From contig NZ_BAMZ01000013.1 of NCBI RefSeq assembly GCF_000964225.1, positions 1-36,273 on the forward strand: a DNA stretch of 36,273 bases. Reading direction: 5' to 3'. The notes below the pieces were generated by a model that saw nothing but the letters and a program-made list of their open reading frames with translations, did not search any database and had not been told where the DNA came from. The stretch comes from Acetobacter syzygii. Lineage in GTDB: Bacteria > Pseudomonadota > Alphaproteobacteria > Acetobacterales > Acetobacteraceae. A program made the position numbers and the translations under genes. This document shows, in pieces, positions 24,361 to 34,162 of this stretch (position 1 is its first letter; each line of letters starts with the position of its first letter).

Positions 24361-27300
24361 TGGATATGGAACAGTTTTCGCACACTGTTTCCGCTGAAAG
24401 CGGTGAAGAGTTTTTAAAAGCGTGGGATGCCAATGTGGAGGCGCTGGATGGGTTGTATGACCCGGCAGATGAGCGCGATTCCTGTGGTGTTGGTCTTGTG
24501 GCAGCCCTTGATGGCAAACGCCGCCGCGAGGTGGTGGAAGCCGGTATTGCCGCCCTGAAAGCCATCTGGCACCGTGGCGCGGTCGATGCCGATGGCAAGA
24601 CCGGCGATGGTGCTGGCATTCATGTGGAAATTCCGCAGGAATTCTTTGCCGATGCCATTACCAGTACGGGTGACCGCCCGAGCGATGGCCCCATTGCCGT
24701 TGGGCAGGTATTCCTGCCCAAGACCGATTTTGTGGCGCAGGAACAGTGCCGCCAGATTATCGAAACCCAGATTCTGGCATTTGGGTACGGTATTTACGGC
24801 TGGCGGCAGGTACCGATCGACACGTCCTGCATTGGTGAAAAAGCCAACGCAACCCGCCCCGAAATTGAGCAGATCCTTATTCGTAACCTGCCGGGTAAAA
24901 CGGAAGAGGCATTTGAGCGGGACCTGTACGTTATCCGCCGTCGGATAGAAAAAGCGGCCATTGCAGCGCAGGTGGACCTGTACATCTGCTCGCTGTCCTG
25001 CCGCTCCCTTATTTATAAGGGCATGTTCCTTGCCGAACATCTGACCGAGTTTTACCCGGACCTGCTGGATGAGCGGTTTGTCAGCCGTTTTGCCATTTAT
25101 CACCAGCGCTATTCGACCAACACCTTCCCCACATGGAAGCTGGCTCAGCCATTCCGTCGTCTGGCCCATAATGGTGAGATCAACACCATTTCGGGCAACA
25201 TCAACTGGATGAAAAGCCACGAAACCCGGCTTTCTCACCCAGACCTTGACCCGTGGATGGCCGATATCAAACCTCTGGTGCAGGCTGGTGGGTCGGATAC
25301 GGCAACGCTGGACAATGTGTTTGAACTGCTGACCTTTGCCGGGCGCGATGCGCCCGCTGCCAAGGCGCTGATGATCCCCGCCAGCGTTGGTGGCAATGCC
25401 GCCATGAAGCCCGCACACCGCGATATGTTCACCTACTGCAACGCAGTCATGGAACCGTGGGATGGCCCCGCAGCACTGTGTGCGACCGATGGCCGGTGGG
25501 TTGTGGCTGGTCTGGACCGCTCCGGTCTGCGCCCGCTGCGTTACACGGTAACAACCGATAACCTGCTGATCGTAGGGTCCGAGACCGGTATGGTCCGCGT
25601 GCCGGAAAATGCGATTGTCAGCCGTGGCCGCCTTGGCCCGGGCGAGATGATCGGTGTGGATCTGGACGAGGCCAAGCTCTACGGCAACAGCGCCCTGCTG
25701 GATGTGCTGTCCTCCCGTCAGGATTTTTCGGACTGGATCAAACGGACCCAGAAGATCGGCCACCTTGTTCGCTCTGATGTGACCGAACCGGTTTACTACA
25801 CAGGGGATGAACTGCGCCGCCGCCAGCTGGCCGTAGGGACCACGCTGGAAGAGCTTGAAACCCTGCTCCACCCGATGGTGGAAGATGCCAGCGAAGCCAT
25901 TGGCTCCATGGGGGATGACACGCCATTGGCCGTGCTTTCGCCCCGTTACCGTGGTCTGTCGCATTATTTCCGCCAGATGTTCAGTCAGGTGACCAACCCG
26001 CCCATTGACAGCCTGCGTGAAGCTGGGGTGATGAGCCTTGCCACACGGCTTGGTAATCTTGGCAATATTCTGGACCAGTCGGCGGAGCAGTGCGATATGC
26101 TCCAGCTCCCCAGCCCGGTCCTGACATCGGGTGAGTACGAGGCCCTGCGCGGGTTCTGCGGTGCTTCCGCCAGTGTGATCGACTGCACATTCCCTGCCAA
26201 AGATGGCGAGGCTGGCCTGCGGGAAGCCATTGCCCGCATCCGCCGCGAGGCGGAGGAGAGCGTGCGTGGCGGATGCACCCATGTGTTCCTTACGGATGAA
26301 GGCCAGTGCCCCGACCGGGCTTCCATCCCTATGATTCTGGCCACGGGGGCTGTGCATACCCATCTGGTCCGCACGTCCCTGCGTACGTTTACCTCGCTTA
26401 ACGTGCGCACCTCTACCGCACTGGATGTCCATGCCATTGCTGTTACCATTGGGGTGGGGGCAACCACGGTTAACCCCTATCTGGCGCAGGAAAGCATTGC
26501 CGATCGCCACCGCCGCGGCCTGTTTGGCAGCCGCAGCCTGCGTGAGTGCATGGAGCGTTACCGCAAGGCGGTGGACAAGGGCCTGCTCAAGATCATGTCC
26601 AAAATGGGCATTTCCATTGTGGCGTCTTACCGTGGTGGCTGCAATTTTGAGGCCGTAGGTCTGTCCCGCGCGCTGACGGCAGAGTTTTTCCCCGGTATGC
26701 CCTCGCGTATTTCGGGTATTGGTCTGTCGGGTATTGCACGGAATGCGCTCAGCTTCCACGAACAGGCATGGGGGTCGGCTTCTGCCCTGACCCTGCCTGT
26801 GGGGGGGCTGTACAAGCTGCGCCGCAGTGGGGAGCAGCACGCGTTTGATGGTGGGCTGATCCACATGCTCCAGACCGCTGTGGCAACGGATAGCTTTACC
26901 ATTTACCAGCGTTATGCGGATGCGGTGCGTGCCCAGCCCCCGGTGGCTCTGCGCGACCTGCTCGACTTCCGTGAAGGGCGCAAACCCATTCCGGTGGAAG
27001 AGGTGGAAAGCATTACGCAGCTGCGTAAACGGCTGATTTCGCCAGCAATTTCACTTGGCGCCCTGAGCCCCGAAGCGCACGAGACCCTCTCCATCGCCAT
27101 GAACCGGATTGGTGCCAAATCCGATTCCGGGGAAGGGGGCGAGGACCCGGCACGCGCCAAACCACGCCCGAATGGGGATAATGCATCCTCCGCCATCAAG
27201 CAGGTGGCGTCGGGGCGTTTTGGGGTGACCGCGCAGTACCTGAACGATTGCCGCGAGCTGGAAATTAAGGTTGCGCAAGGGGCCAAACCGGGCGAAGGCG

Positions 27301-28916
27301 GGCAGTTGCCCGGCTTCAAGGTGACCGAGCTTATTGCCAAGCTGCGCCATGCAACGCCGGGGGTGACGCTGATCTCCCCACCGCCGCACCATGATATTTA
27401 TTCCATCGAGGATCTGGCGCAGCTCATTTACGACCTTAAGCAGATCAACCCGGATGCCAGTGTGACCGTCAAGCTGGTAGCACGTTCTGGTATTGGTACC
27501 ATTGCCGCAGGTGTGGCCAAGGCCAAGGCGGATGCCATACTTATTTCCGGCCATTCGGGTGGTACGGGGGCAAGTCCGGTTAGCTCCATTAAATATGCGG
27601 GGCTGCCGTGGGAGCTGGGGCTGGCGGAAACGCATCAGGTGCTCATGCTCAATCGCCTGCGCCATCGTGTGCGCCTGCGGGCCGATGGCGGCATTAAAAC
27701 CGGGCGCGATGTGGTGATTGCGGCCATGCTGGGTGCGGAAGAGTTTGGTATTGGTACGGCCAGCCTTGTTGCCATGGGGTGTATTATGGTGCGCCAGTGC
27801 CACTCCAACACCTGCCCGGTTGGTGTATGCTCGCAGGACCCGGCCATGCGCGCCAAGTTTGAAGGCACGCCGGAAAAGGTGATCAACCTGTTCTCGTTCA
27901 TTGCGGAGGACGTGCGGAACATTCTGGCTTCGCTGGGCTTCCGTACCTTGAACGAGATTATTGGTCGCACGGACCTGCTGCGTCAGGTTTCCCGCGGGGC
28001 GGATTATCTGGACGATCTGGACCTGAACTCCCTGCTCTCGCAGGCAGATCCGGGGCCATTTGCCCGTTACTGCACGCTGGAAGGCCGGAACGAAGTGCCG
28101 GATACGCTCGACGCGCAGATGATCAACGATGCTCGTCCGCTGTTTGACCATGGTGAGAAAATGCAGCTGCACTACAACGTGCAGAACACCCAGCGCGCCA
28201 TTGGCACGCGCATTTCCTCCCTGATCGTGCGGCAGTTTGGCATGAAAACACTGGCGCCGGGCCACCTGACCGTGCGTTTGCGGGGGTCTGCCGGTCAGTC
28301 CCTTGGAGCGTTTGCGGTGCAGGGGCTTAAGCTGGAAGTGCTGGGCGATGCCAACGACTACGTGGGCAAGGGGCTGTCGGGTGCGACCATTACGGTCCGT
28401 CCTTCTCCATCTTCCACGCTTGTGTCCAACCAGAACGCCATTATTGGCAACACGGTTCTGTATGGTGCAACTGCGGGTGAGCTGTATGCAGCAGGGCAGG
28501 CAGGCGAACGCTTTGCGGTGCGCAACTCGGGTGCAACTGCGGTCATTGAGGGTTGTGGCTCCAACTGTTGTGAATACATGACTGGCGGCACCGTTGTGGT
28601 GCTGGGTGATGTGGGTGACAACTTTGGTGCAGGCTTTACGGGCGGTATGGCTTTTGTGCTGGATAGCAATGATGGCTTTACCAAACGCGTAAACCCCGAA
28701 GCCCTGCTGTGGTCGCGTGTGACTGACCCCAAATGGGTCAAAACCCTGCGCGGACTGGTGGAGCGCCATGTGGAGGAAACAGGCTCTGCCTATGCCTCCA
28801 TGCTGCTGCATAAGTGGGACGAGGTTCTGCCGCAGTTCTGGCAGATTGTGCCCAAGGATTACGCTAAAATTATTGGTTTTAGTGTGGATGAGGCACCGCA
28901 GGCCAAGTCAGCCTGA
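24360..28916 (+). CDS. gltB: Glutamate synthase large (alpha) subunit
   Basis: A 1518-residue enzyme making two glutamates from glutamine and 2-oxoglutarate. The start at 24360 overlaps the gltD stop. A 41-residue propeptide precedes CGVGLVA, so Cys42 is the expected mature N-terminal nucleophile of the class II glutamine amidotransferase domain. The central FMN/synthase region contains ISGHSGGTGASP and LRADGGIKTGRDVV, and the 3Fe-4S motif CIMVRQCHSNTCPVGVC. The C-terminal GXGXG beta-helix domain has GATAGELYAAGQAGERFAVRNSGA. All expected domains are present and the length is normal. Confidence 0.98.
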   Translation: MDMEQFSHTVSAESGEEFLKAWDANVEALDGLYDPADERDSCGVGLVAALDGKRRREVVEAGIAALKAIWHRGAVDADGKTGDGAGIHVEIPQEFFADAITSTGDRPSDGPIAVGQVFLPKTDFVAQEQCRQIIETQILAFGYGIYGWRQVPIDTSCIGEKANATRPEIEQILIRNLPGKTEEAFERDLYVIRRRIEKAAIAAQVDLYICSLSCRSLIYKGMFLAEHLTEFYPDLLDERFVSRFAIYHQRYSTNTFPTWKLAQPFRRLAHNGEINTISGNINWMKSHETRLSHPDLDPWMADIKPLVQAGGSDTATLDNVFELLTFAGRDAPAAKALMIPASVGGNAAMKPAHRDMFTYCNAVMEPWDGPAALCATDGRWVVAGLDRSGLRPLRYTVTTDNLLIVGSETGMVRVPENAIVSRGRLGPGEMIGVDLDEAKLYGNSALLDVLSSRQDFSDWIKRTQKIGHLVRSDVTEPVYYTGDELRRRQLAVGTTLEELETLLHPMVEDASEAIGSMGDDTPLAVLSPRYRGLSHYFRQMFSQVTNPPIDSLREAGVMSLATRLGNLGNILDQSAEQCDMLQLPSPVLTSGEYEALRGFCGASASVIDCTFPAKDGEAGLREAIARIRREAEESVRGGCTHVFLTDEGQCPDRASIPMILATGAVHTHLVRTSLRTFTSLNVRTSTALDVHAIAVTIGVGATTVNPYLAQESIADRHRRGLFGSRSLRECMERYRKAVDKGLLKIMSKMGISIVASYRGGCNFEAVGLSRALTAEFFPGMPSRISGIGLSGIARNALSFHEQAWGSASALTLPVGGLYKLRRSGEQHAFDGGLIHMLQTAVATDSFTIYQRYADAVRAQPPVALRDLLDFREGRKPIPVEEVESITQLRKRLISPAISLGALSPEAHETLSIAMNRIGAKSDSGEGGEDPARAKPRPNGDNASSAIKQVASGRFGVTAQYLNDCRELEIKVAQGAKPGEGGQLPGFKVTELIAKLRHATPGVTLISPPPHHDIYSIEDLAQLIYDLKQINPDASVTVKLVARSGIGTIAAGVAKAKADAILISGHSGGTGASPVSSIKYAGLPWELGLAETHQVLMLNRLRHRVRLRADGGIKTGRDVVIAAMLGAEEFGIGTASLVAMGCIMVRQCHSNTCPVGVCSQDPAMRAKFEGTPEKVINLFSFIAEDVRNILASLGFRTLNEIIGRTDLLRQVSRGADYLDDLDLNSLLSQADPGPFARYCTLEGRNEVPDTLDAQMINDARPLFDHGEKMQLHYNVQNTQRAIGTRISSLIVRQFGMKTLAPGHLTVRLRGSAGQSLGAFAVQGLKLEVLGDANDYVGKGLSGATITVRPSPSSTLVSNQNAIIGNTVLYGATAGELYAAGQAGERFAVRNSGATAVIEGCGSNCCEYMTGGTVVVLGDVGDNFGAGFTGGMAFVLDSNDGFTKRVNPEALLWSRVTDPKWVKTLRGLVERHVEETGSAYASMLLHKWDEVLPQFWQIVPKDYAKIIGFSVDEAPQAKSA

Positions 28917-28951
28917 ACCGGCGGCCTGTAACCAGCAGAGCTATGCAGGGC

Positions 28952-28982
28952 GGGCGGGGGCTTATGGCTCCCGCCCGTTTTG
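28952..28982 (+). terminator. Rho-independent terminator after gltB
   Basis: GGGCGGG-GGC and its complement GCC/TCCCGCCC form a strong GC stem closed by a TTAT loop, followed by GTTTT. It lies 36 nt after the gltB stop. Confidence 0.9.
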
Positions 28983-29052
28983 CCGTTCTGGTGCTTTGTC
29001 TTTGCATGTAACGCCTCTCGCCTCTGGTGGATTTGCGCGGTAGAGTGGCGGC

Positions 29053-30897
29053 ATGGAACATACCGCGCATTTTTCCCGTTCGCTGTCACTTCCGCTCATG
29101 GCGGCGGAAGCCGGACCTGCTTCTTCCTCTGATCAGGGGGGAGCACATCTGCCCCGCTGGGATCTGTCGGCCCTGTATGCAGGCATGGATGACCCCAGGC
29201 TGGAGGCCGACCTTGCCTCCGCCGCACAGGACGCCAAGGAATTTGCCAAGGCGTATCAGGGCCGTTTGTCCGACCTGAGCGGCGCGGAACTGGCGCAGGC
29301 CATAACCCGCTTTGAAGGAATAGAGGAAAAGCTGGGGCGGGCGGGGTCTTATGCCTCCTTGCTGTTCGCTGCGGATTCGTCCGATTCCTCCATCAGCCGT
29401 TTCAGTCAGTCCATTAACGAACGGCTGACCGATATTTCTGCAGATCTCCTGTTCTTCGGGCTGGAACTGAACCGGCTGGAAGAGGCTGACCTTCAGGCCA
29501 AATTGGACGACCCTGCCTTGGCCCGCTGGCAGCCCTACCTGCGCGATGTACGCATGTATCGCCCGCACCAGCTTGGCGATGATGTGGAAAAAGTGCTGCT
29601 GGAAAAATCCGTAACCGGCGCGCAGGCATGGTGCCGCCTGTTTGATGAGACAATAGCCGCCCTGCGCGTTACGGTGGATGGGCAGACCATGCCCGTGGGC
29701 GATGCGCTCAACCGCCTGTCCGATACTGACCGGTCCGTGCGCGAGCGCGCGGGCAAGGCGGTAGGGGCCGTGTTTGAGGGGAATGTGCGTTTGTTTGCGC
29801 TCATTACCAACACGCTGGCCAAGGATAAGTCCATATCCGATGGGCTGCGGCATTTTGCCCGCCCCACCTCATCGCGCAATCTGTCCAACATGGTGGAAGA
29901 TGGCGTGGTGGACGCGCTGGTTTCTGCCGTTCGGACCGATTATCCGCGTTTGTCCCACCGGTATTATAGCCTTAAAGCCAAATGGATGGGGCTGGACAAG
30001 CTGGAGCACTGGGACCGCAACGCCCCGTTGCCCGGTTGTGAGGACCGCAAAATTCCATGGACCGAAGCCAAGGACATTGTACAAAAAGCGTATGATGGGT
30101 TTGACCCACGCATGGGCAAGGTCATAACCACCTTCCTGACCAACCCGTGGATTGATGTGCCCCCGGCCCCCGGCAAATCCCCCGGTGCGTTTGCCCACCC
30201 CACGGTGCCTTCTGCCCACCCGTATATTCTGCTCAACTACCATGGCCGCATCCGCGATGTGATGACGCTGGCGCATGAACTTGGGCATGGTGTGCACCAG
30301 GTTCTGGCTGCCCGGCAGGGGTACCTGATGTCCGACACACCGCTGACACTGGCTGAAACCGCCAGCGTGTTCGGTGAGATGCTGACCTTCCAGTCCCTGC
30401 TGGATGGGGAAAAAGACCCCGTGCGCCGCAAGCTGCTGCTGGCTGGCAAGGTGGAGGATATGCTCAACACCGTTGTGCGCCAGATTGCGTTCTACGAGTT
30501 TGAGACCCGTGTGCATGATGAGCGCAAAAAAGGCGAACTTCTGCCCGAACGGATTGGAGAAATCTGGCGCGCCGTGCAGACCGAAAGTCTGGGGCCAGCC
30601 TTTAACTTTACGCCTGAATACGATGTGTTCTGGGCGTATATTCCCCACTTCATCCATTCTCCCTTCTATGTGTACGCCTATGCGTTCGGAGATTGTCTGG
30701 TTAATGCGCTGTATAAGGTGTTCAGCGAAGGGGCTCCGGGTTTTCAGGACAAATACATTGCCATGCTGGAAGCCGGTGGCACCCTGCGCCACAAGGAACT
30801 GCTGGCTCCCTTCGGGCTGGATGCGTCCGATCCCGGCTTCTGGCGTAAGGGGCTGGATGTGATCTCTGGCTTTATTGACCAGTTGGAGCAGGACTGA
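29053..30897 (+). CDS. pepF: M3 family oligoendopeptidase (PepF-like)
   Basis: A 614-residue cytoplasmic zinc metallopeptidase that degrades short peptides. The zinc signature LAHELGHGVHQ (HExxH) is followed about 25 residues later by the third ligand in LAETASVFGEM. Upstream blocks RFSQSINERLTDISADLLFF and the catalytic-domain FDPRMGKVITTFL fit the PepF subgroup. The ribosome binding site before 29053 is weak (GAGTGGCGGC), but the start agrees with family length. The downstream UbiB-like gene begins 2 nt after the stop, so the two form an operon. Confidence 0.95.
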   Translation: MEHTAHFSRSLSLPLMAAEAGPASSSDQGGAHLPRWDLSALYAGMDDPRLEADLASAAQDAKEFAKAYQGRLSDLSGAELAQAITRFEGIEEKLGRAGSYASLLFAADSSDSSISRFSQSINERLTDISADLLFFGLELNRLEEADLQAKLDDPALARWQPYLRDVRMYRPHQLGDDVEKVLLEKSVTGAQAWCRLFDETIAALRVTVDGQTMPVGDALNRLSDTDRSVRERAGKAVGAVFEGNVRLFALITNTLAKDKSISDGLRHFARPTSSRNLSNMVEDGVVDALVSAVRTDYPRLSHRYYSLKAKWMGLDKLEHWDRNAPLPGCEDRKIPWTEAKDIVQKAYDGFDPRMGKVITTFLTNPWIDVPPAPGKSPGAFAHPTVPSAHPYILLNYHGRIRDVMTLAHELGHGVHQVLAARQGYLMSDTPLTLAETASVFGEMLTFQSLLDGEKDPVRRKLLLAGKVEDMLNTVVRQIAFYEFETRVHDERKKGELLPERIGEIWRAVQTESLGPAFNFTPEYDVFWAYIPHFIHSPFYVYAYAFGDCLVNALYKVFSEGAPGFQDKYIAMLEAGGTLRHKELLAPFGLDASDPGFWRKGLDVISGFIDQLEQD

Positions 30898-30899
30898 GC

Positions 30900-32264
30900 A
30901 TGGCGCGCGATCTTGATAACTCCGGCATGTTCGGAGAGCTGCGGCGGATGGTGCAGACCACCGGCACGGTGGGGGGCATTGCCGCGCGTATGGCGGGGCA
31001 CAAAATAGGGCTGCGTTCGGGTGGGGCAACCCACGCGGAGGACCTTAAATCTGTTCTGGGTGGGCTAAAAGGCCCCCTTATGAAGGCCGCCCAGCTGCTT
31101 GCAACCATACCGGGTGCGCTGCCGGAGGAATATGCGGAGGAACTGGCCCAGCTCCAGTCCAACGCGCCGCCTATGGGCTGGAACTTCGTGCGTCGCCGTA
31201 TGGCCGCCGAGTTGGGTGCGGGGTGGGAAAAGAATTTCCGGGCCTTTGGCAAGGAGGCTGCTGCGGCAGCAAGCCTTGGGCAGGTGCATCAGGCCATTCT
31301 GGCGGATGGGCGGCGTGTGGCCTGCAAGCTCCAGTATCCGGATATGAATGCGGCGGTGGAGGCGGACCTTAAGCAGTTCCGTATGGCCATTGGCGTGTAC
31401 CACAAGCTCGATAATGCCATTCGGCAGGACGATGTGGTGGAAGAACTGGCCGAACGCCTGCGCGAGGAGCTGGACTACCGGCGGGAGGCCGCCAATATGC
31501 GCCTTTACCACGCCATTATGCAGTCCTGCCCGGATGTGACAGTGCCGCTGCCAGTGGATGAACTGAGCACCCGCAGGCTGCTGACCATGGAATGGGTGGT
31601 TGGCCAGAACCTGAACGCTGCTATCAAGGCCGGTCTTTCGGACGAACAGAAAAAGAAGATTGCCAGTGCCCTGTTCCGGGGGTGGTACGTGCCACTCTAC
31701 CAGTATGGGGTGGTGCATGGCGACCCGCACATGGGGAATTTTACCCTGCGTGAGGATGGTGGGTTAAACCTGCTGGACTTTGGAGCGATTCGGATTTTTC
31801 GACCTTCGTTCATCAAAGGCAACATTGATCTGTATAATGCTCTGCGCACAAAAGACGAGGATCTGGCGGCCCACGCGTATGAAGCATGGGGATTCCGCGA
31901 TCTCTCGCGCGAGAAGGTGCGGGTGCTCAACGAGTGGGCGAGCCTGCTCTATGCACCGCTTATGGATGACCGCGAGCGCTATATTCAGGAAGAAAACAAC
32001 CCCGAACATGGGCGTGAGGTGCTGAACCGCGTGCATGAGGGGCTGCAAAAAACCGGTGGTGTTCGGCTCCCGCGTGAATTTGTGCTGGTGGACCGCTCGG
32101 CCATAGGGCTTGGTTCGGTCTTTATGCGGTTGAAGGTCAAAATGAACTGGAGCGAACTGTTCCACGAAATTGTGGATGGGTTTGACGAGCAGGCTCTGAC
32201 AGACCGGCAGACCGCAGCCATTCAGGCAGCCCACTTCCCCCCCGATGCGCCCCCCGCTACCTGA
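30900..32264 (+). CDS. ABC1/UbiB-family atypical kinase
   Basis: A 454-residue protein-kinase-like ATPase of the ABC1/ADCK/UbiB family, linked to quinone or isoprenoid lipid metabolism. Motifs: Ala-rich loop AAAASLGQVHQA, VACKLQYP (the ATP-binding Lys), ELDYRREAANM, catalytic HGDPHMGNF, and LLDFGAIR (DFG). The usual KxGQ motif reads MKAAQLLATIP, that is, KxAQ. No C-terminal transmembrane pair is seen, so it is probably soluble or peripheral. It lies 2 nt after the pepF stop. The precise substrate is unknown; it is not necessarily the UbiB of ubiquinone synthesis. Confidence 0.9.
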   Translation: MARDLDNSGMFGELRRMVQTTGTVGGIAARMAGHKIGLRSGGATHAEDLKSVLGGLKGPLMKAAQLLATIPGALPEEYAEELAQLQSNAPPMGWNFVRRRMAAELGAGWEKNFRAFGKEAAAAASLGQVHQAILADGRRVACKLQYPDMNAAVEADLKQFRMAIGVYHKLDNAIRQDDVVEELAERLREELDYRREAANMRLYHAIMQSCPDVTVPLPVDELSTRRLLTMEWVVGQNLNAAIKAGLSDEQKKKIASALFRGWYVPLYQYGVVHGDPHMGNFTLREDGGLNLLDFGAIRIFRPSFIKGNIDLYNALRTKDEDLAAHAYEAWGFRDLSREKVRVLNEWASLLYAPLMDDRERYIQEENNPEHGREVLNRVHEGLQKTGGVRLPREFVLVDRSAIGLGSVFMRLKVKMNWSELFHEIVDGFDEQALTDRQTAAIQAAHFPPDAPPAT

Positions 32265-32290
32265 AGGTCCGCGCCCGGATTAACCGTAAA

Positions 32291-32316
32291 GGGCAGGGGG
32301 CCAGCGCCCCCTGCCC
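32291..32316. terminator. Bidirectional terminator between convergent genes
   Basis: A perfect 11-bp hairpin GGGCAGGGGGC-CAGC-GCCCCCTGCCC, with TTTAC following on the minus strand. It separates the converging UbiB-like gene and the lipoprotein gene. Confidence 0.75.
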
Positions 32317-32322
32317 AAAGAC

Positions 32323-32913
32323 CTAGTATGCCAGATAGGTCGCGCGTTTCAGGTGTTGCTGATTATATTCAAGCTGGCTGGGGCTTAGCTGGAAGCCCAC
32401 CTCAAACCGGTAATCGGAGTCGACGTTCCGGGGGGGGATGGGCAGGTCAATCGTAATGACCTTGGTTGTTGTATCAAACGTTGCAAGGTTGGCCGGGAAC
32501 GTAACCGAGTGGCGGAAGATGTGCTTGTTTACAATCCGGTCCCCGTGCAGCACCGCAATAAACCACGGTATGTTCAGCACTTCGGTGGAGGAAGCCGGGC
32601 CGCGTTCCACCGTAATATGCAATACGACTCGGGTTTTCAGGTCTTTGGGGCCGCCAGCAAGGCAGTCCCCTTCCAGCTTGACAATGCTGGCCCGCGCCAC
32701 CAAGTCAGAAAAACTGGTGGTTTTGCCTTTATAAAGGTAATAATCCGCCGCTTCTGATGGAATATGCGTAATGGGGCAGGCTGGCGCAAAATCCATAGAC
32801 GCACTTTCCCCGCCACCGCAGCCGGTCAGAGCCATTGTCAGGCCCATGGCCAGTGCGCCAGTAGCGGTTACGCGGGGGAGCAGGCTGCGCAAACGGGTAA
32901 GATCATAAGGCAT
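32323..32913 (-). CDS. Putative lipoprotein, function unknown
   Basis: A 196-residue exported protein. Starting from the ATG at 32913 (GGAT nearby), a basic N-region MPYDLTRLRSLLPR is followed by a hydrophobic core and the lipobox ALTGC; the lipidated Cys would be about residue 33. The mature part (SFSDLVARASIVKLEGDCL and on) has Cys-containing beta-type segments, LKTRVVLHITVERGP and VDSDYRFEVGFQLSPSQ, and no family I recognise. Upstream ATGs at 32928 and 32961 are alternatives. It is convergent with the UbiB-like gene and divergent from ispH. Confidence 0.75.
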   Translation of the reverse strand: MPYDLTRLRSLLPRVTATGALAMGLTMALTGCGGGESASMDFAPACPITHIPSEAADYYLYKGKTTSFSDLVARASIVKLEGDCLAGGPKDLKTRVVLHITVERGPASSTEVLNIPWFIAVLHGDRIVNKHIFRHSVTFPANLATFDTTTKVITIDLPIPPRNVDSDYRFEVGFQLSPSQLEYNQQHLKRATYLAY

Positions 32914-32969
32914 GGAGTGATCCGGCATTATAGGGTGGAGGAACAAAAACGGGTGACGCACAAACCCGC

Positions 32970-32987
32970 CACGCTCTTGTGAGCGTG
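32970..32987. repeat. Inverted repeat upstream of ispH
   Basis: CACGCTC-TTGT-GAGCGTG, a perfect 7-bp stem, lies in the divergent region between the lipoprotein and ispH. It could be an operator or a leader hairpin; nothing further can be said. Confidence 0.4.
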
Positions 32988-33151
32988 TGTTTCACATCTT
33001 GGTTGCTGCAAAACGGGTTGCATCACATGCGTCCTTTGCGTAGGCCACAACTGCCACGGCCTTTACCGGGTTTCGGGCATAGCCTGTTTTCAATATGCTT
33101 CTTCATAGCCAGTTTTCTTCTATACAGTCCGCTGCAACTTTGGGGAACACC

Positions 33152-34153
33152 ATGCCCGCTCAAACTGATACCCTTCCTACCACCCAGAACGCGGATGCGC
33201 AGCATAGCCGGTCACTCAAGGTTCTTCTGGCTGGCCCACGCGGTTTTTGCGCCGGGGTGGACCGTGCTATTCGCGTAGTGGAAGAAGCCATTCGCCGCTA
33301 CGGTGCTCCGGTCTATGTGCGCCACGAAATTGTGCATAACCGCACCGTTGTTGAGGAGCTGGAAGCACAGGGTGCCATTTTTGTTGAGGAACTGGACGAA
33401 GTTCCCGCAGATGGCCATGTTGTATTTTCCGCCCATGGCGTGCCCAAAACCGTTCCGGCAGAAGCTGAACGCCGCAACCTGCTTTATTTGGATGCCACAT
33501 GCCCGCTGGTATCCAAGGTCCACCGCGAAGCCGAGCGCCATTATGCCGCAGGTGGCCCCGAAAGCCGCCATATTCTGATGATCGGCCATGCAGGCCACCC
33601 GGAAGTGGTGGGGACAATGGGGCAGCTCCCCCCCGGAGCCGTAACCCTGATCAACGATGCGGATGAAGCGCGGAGCGTACAGCCTGCGGACCCTAGCATG
33701 TTGGCCTTTATTACCCAGACCACCCTTTCTGTTGATGATACGGCAGAAATTGTGGAAATCCTGCGTGAGCGCTTCCCCCTGATCGAAGGCCCCAAGCGCG
33801 AGGATATCTGCTACGCCACGACCAACCGGCAGGAAGCGGTTAAAACCATTGCGCCGGAGTGTGATCTGGTCATTGTGATCGGTTCGCCCAATTCCTCCAA
33901 TTCCCAGCGTCTGCGCGAAGTGGCGGAACGCTCCGGTGCGAGCAAAGCCCTGCTTGTACCCCGGCTGGATGCGCTGGACTGGTCCGTGCTGGATGGTGTG
34001 AACACGCTGGGGATTACGGCTGGCGCTTCCGCCCCGGAAGCTCTGGTGCAGGAAATGCTGGCAGAAATGGCCAAGCGTTATACGCTGTGCATTGAAGAAC
34101 GGATTGTGAAGGAAGAAAACGTGACATTCCGCCTTCCCGCGCCGTTAGGCTAA
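33152..34153 (+). CDS. ispH: 4-hydroxy-3-methylbut-2-enyl diphosphate reductase
   Basis: A 333-residue iron-sulfur enzyme for the last step of the MEP isoprenoid pathway (HMBPP to IPP and DMAPP). The three cluster-binding Cys are seen in [20 protein letters not shown] and [22 protein letters not shown] and [15 protein letters not shown] complete the signature. The start at 33152 is preferred (GGGGA nearby) over 33095, whose extra residues are not family-like. thrB begins 9 nt after its stop. Confidence 0.97.
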   Translation: MPAQTDTLPTTQNADAQHSRSLKVLLAGPRGFCAGVDRAIRVVEEAIRRYGAPVYVRHEIVHNRTVVEELEAQGAIFVEELDEVPADGHVVFSAHGVPKTVPAEAERRNLLYLDATCPLVSKVHREAERHYAAGGPESRHILMIGHAGHPEVVGTMGQLPPGAVTLINDADEARSVQPADPSMLAFITQTTLSVDDTAEIVEILRERFPLIEGPKREDICYATTNRQEAVKTIAPECDLVIVIGSPNSSNSQRLREVAERSGASKALLVPRLDALDWSVLDGVNTLGITAGASAPEALVQEMLAEMAKRYTLCIEERIVKEENVTFRLPAPLG

Positions 34154-34162
34154 AGGTGGTTC

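Noticed and set aside
24414..28811. Very long minus-strand frames (816 and 586 codons) opposite gltB
   Set aside because: They mirror the third-position GC bias of gltB, lack domains, and gltB is complete and certain.
32619..32635. AATACGACTC, resembling a phage T7 promoter
   Set aside because: Only the first part matches, it lies in a lipoprotein gene, and no T7-type polymerase is seen; chance.
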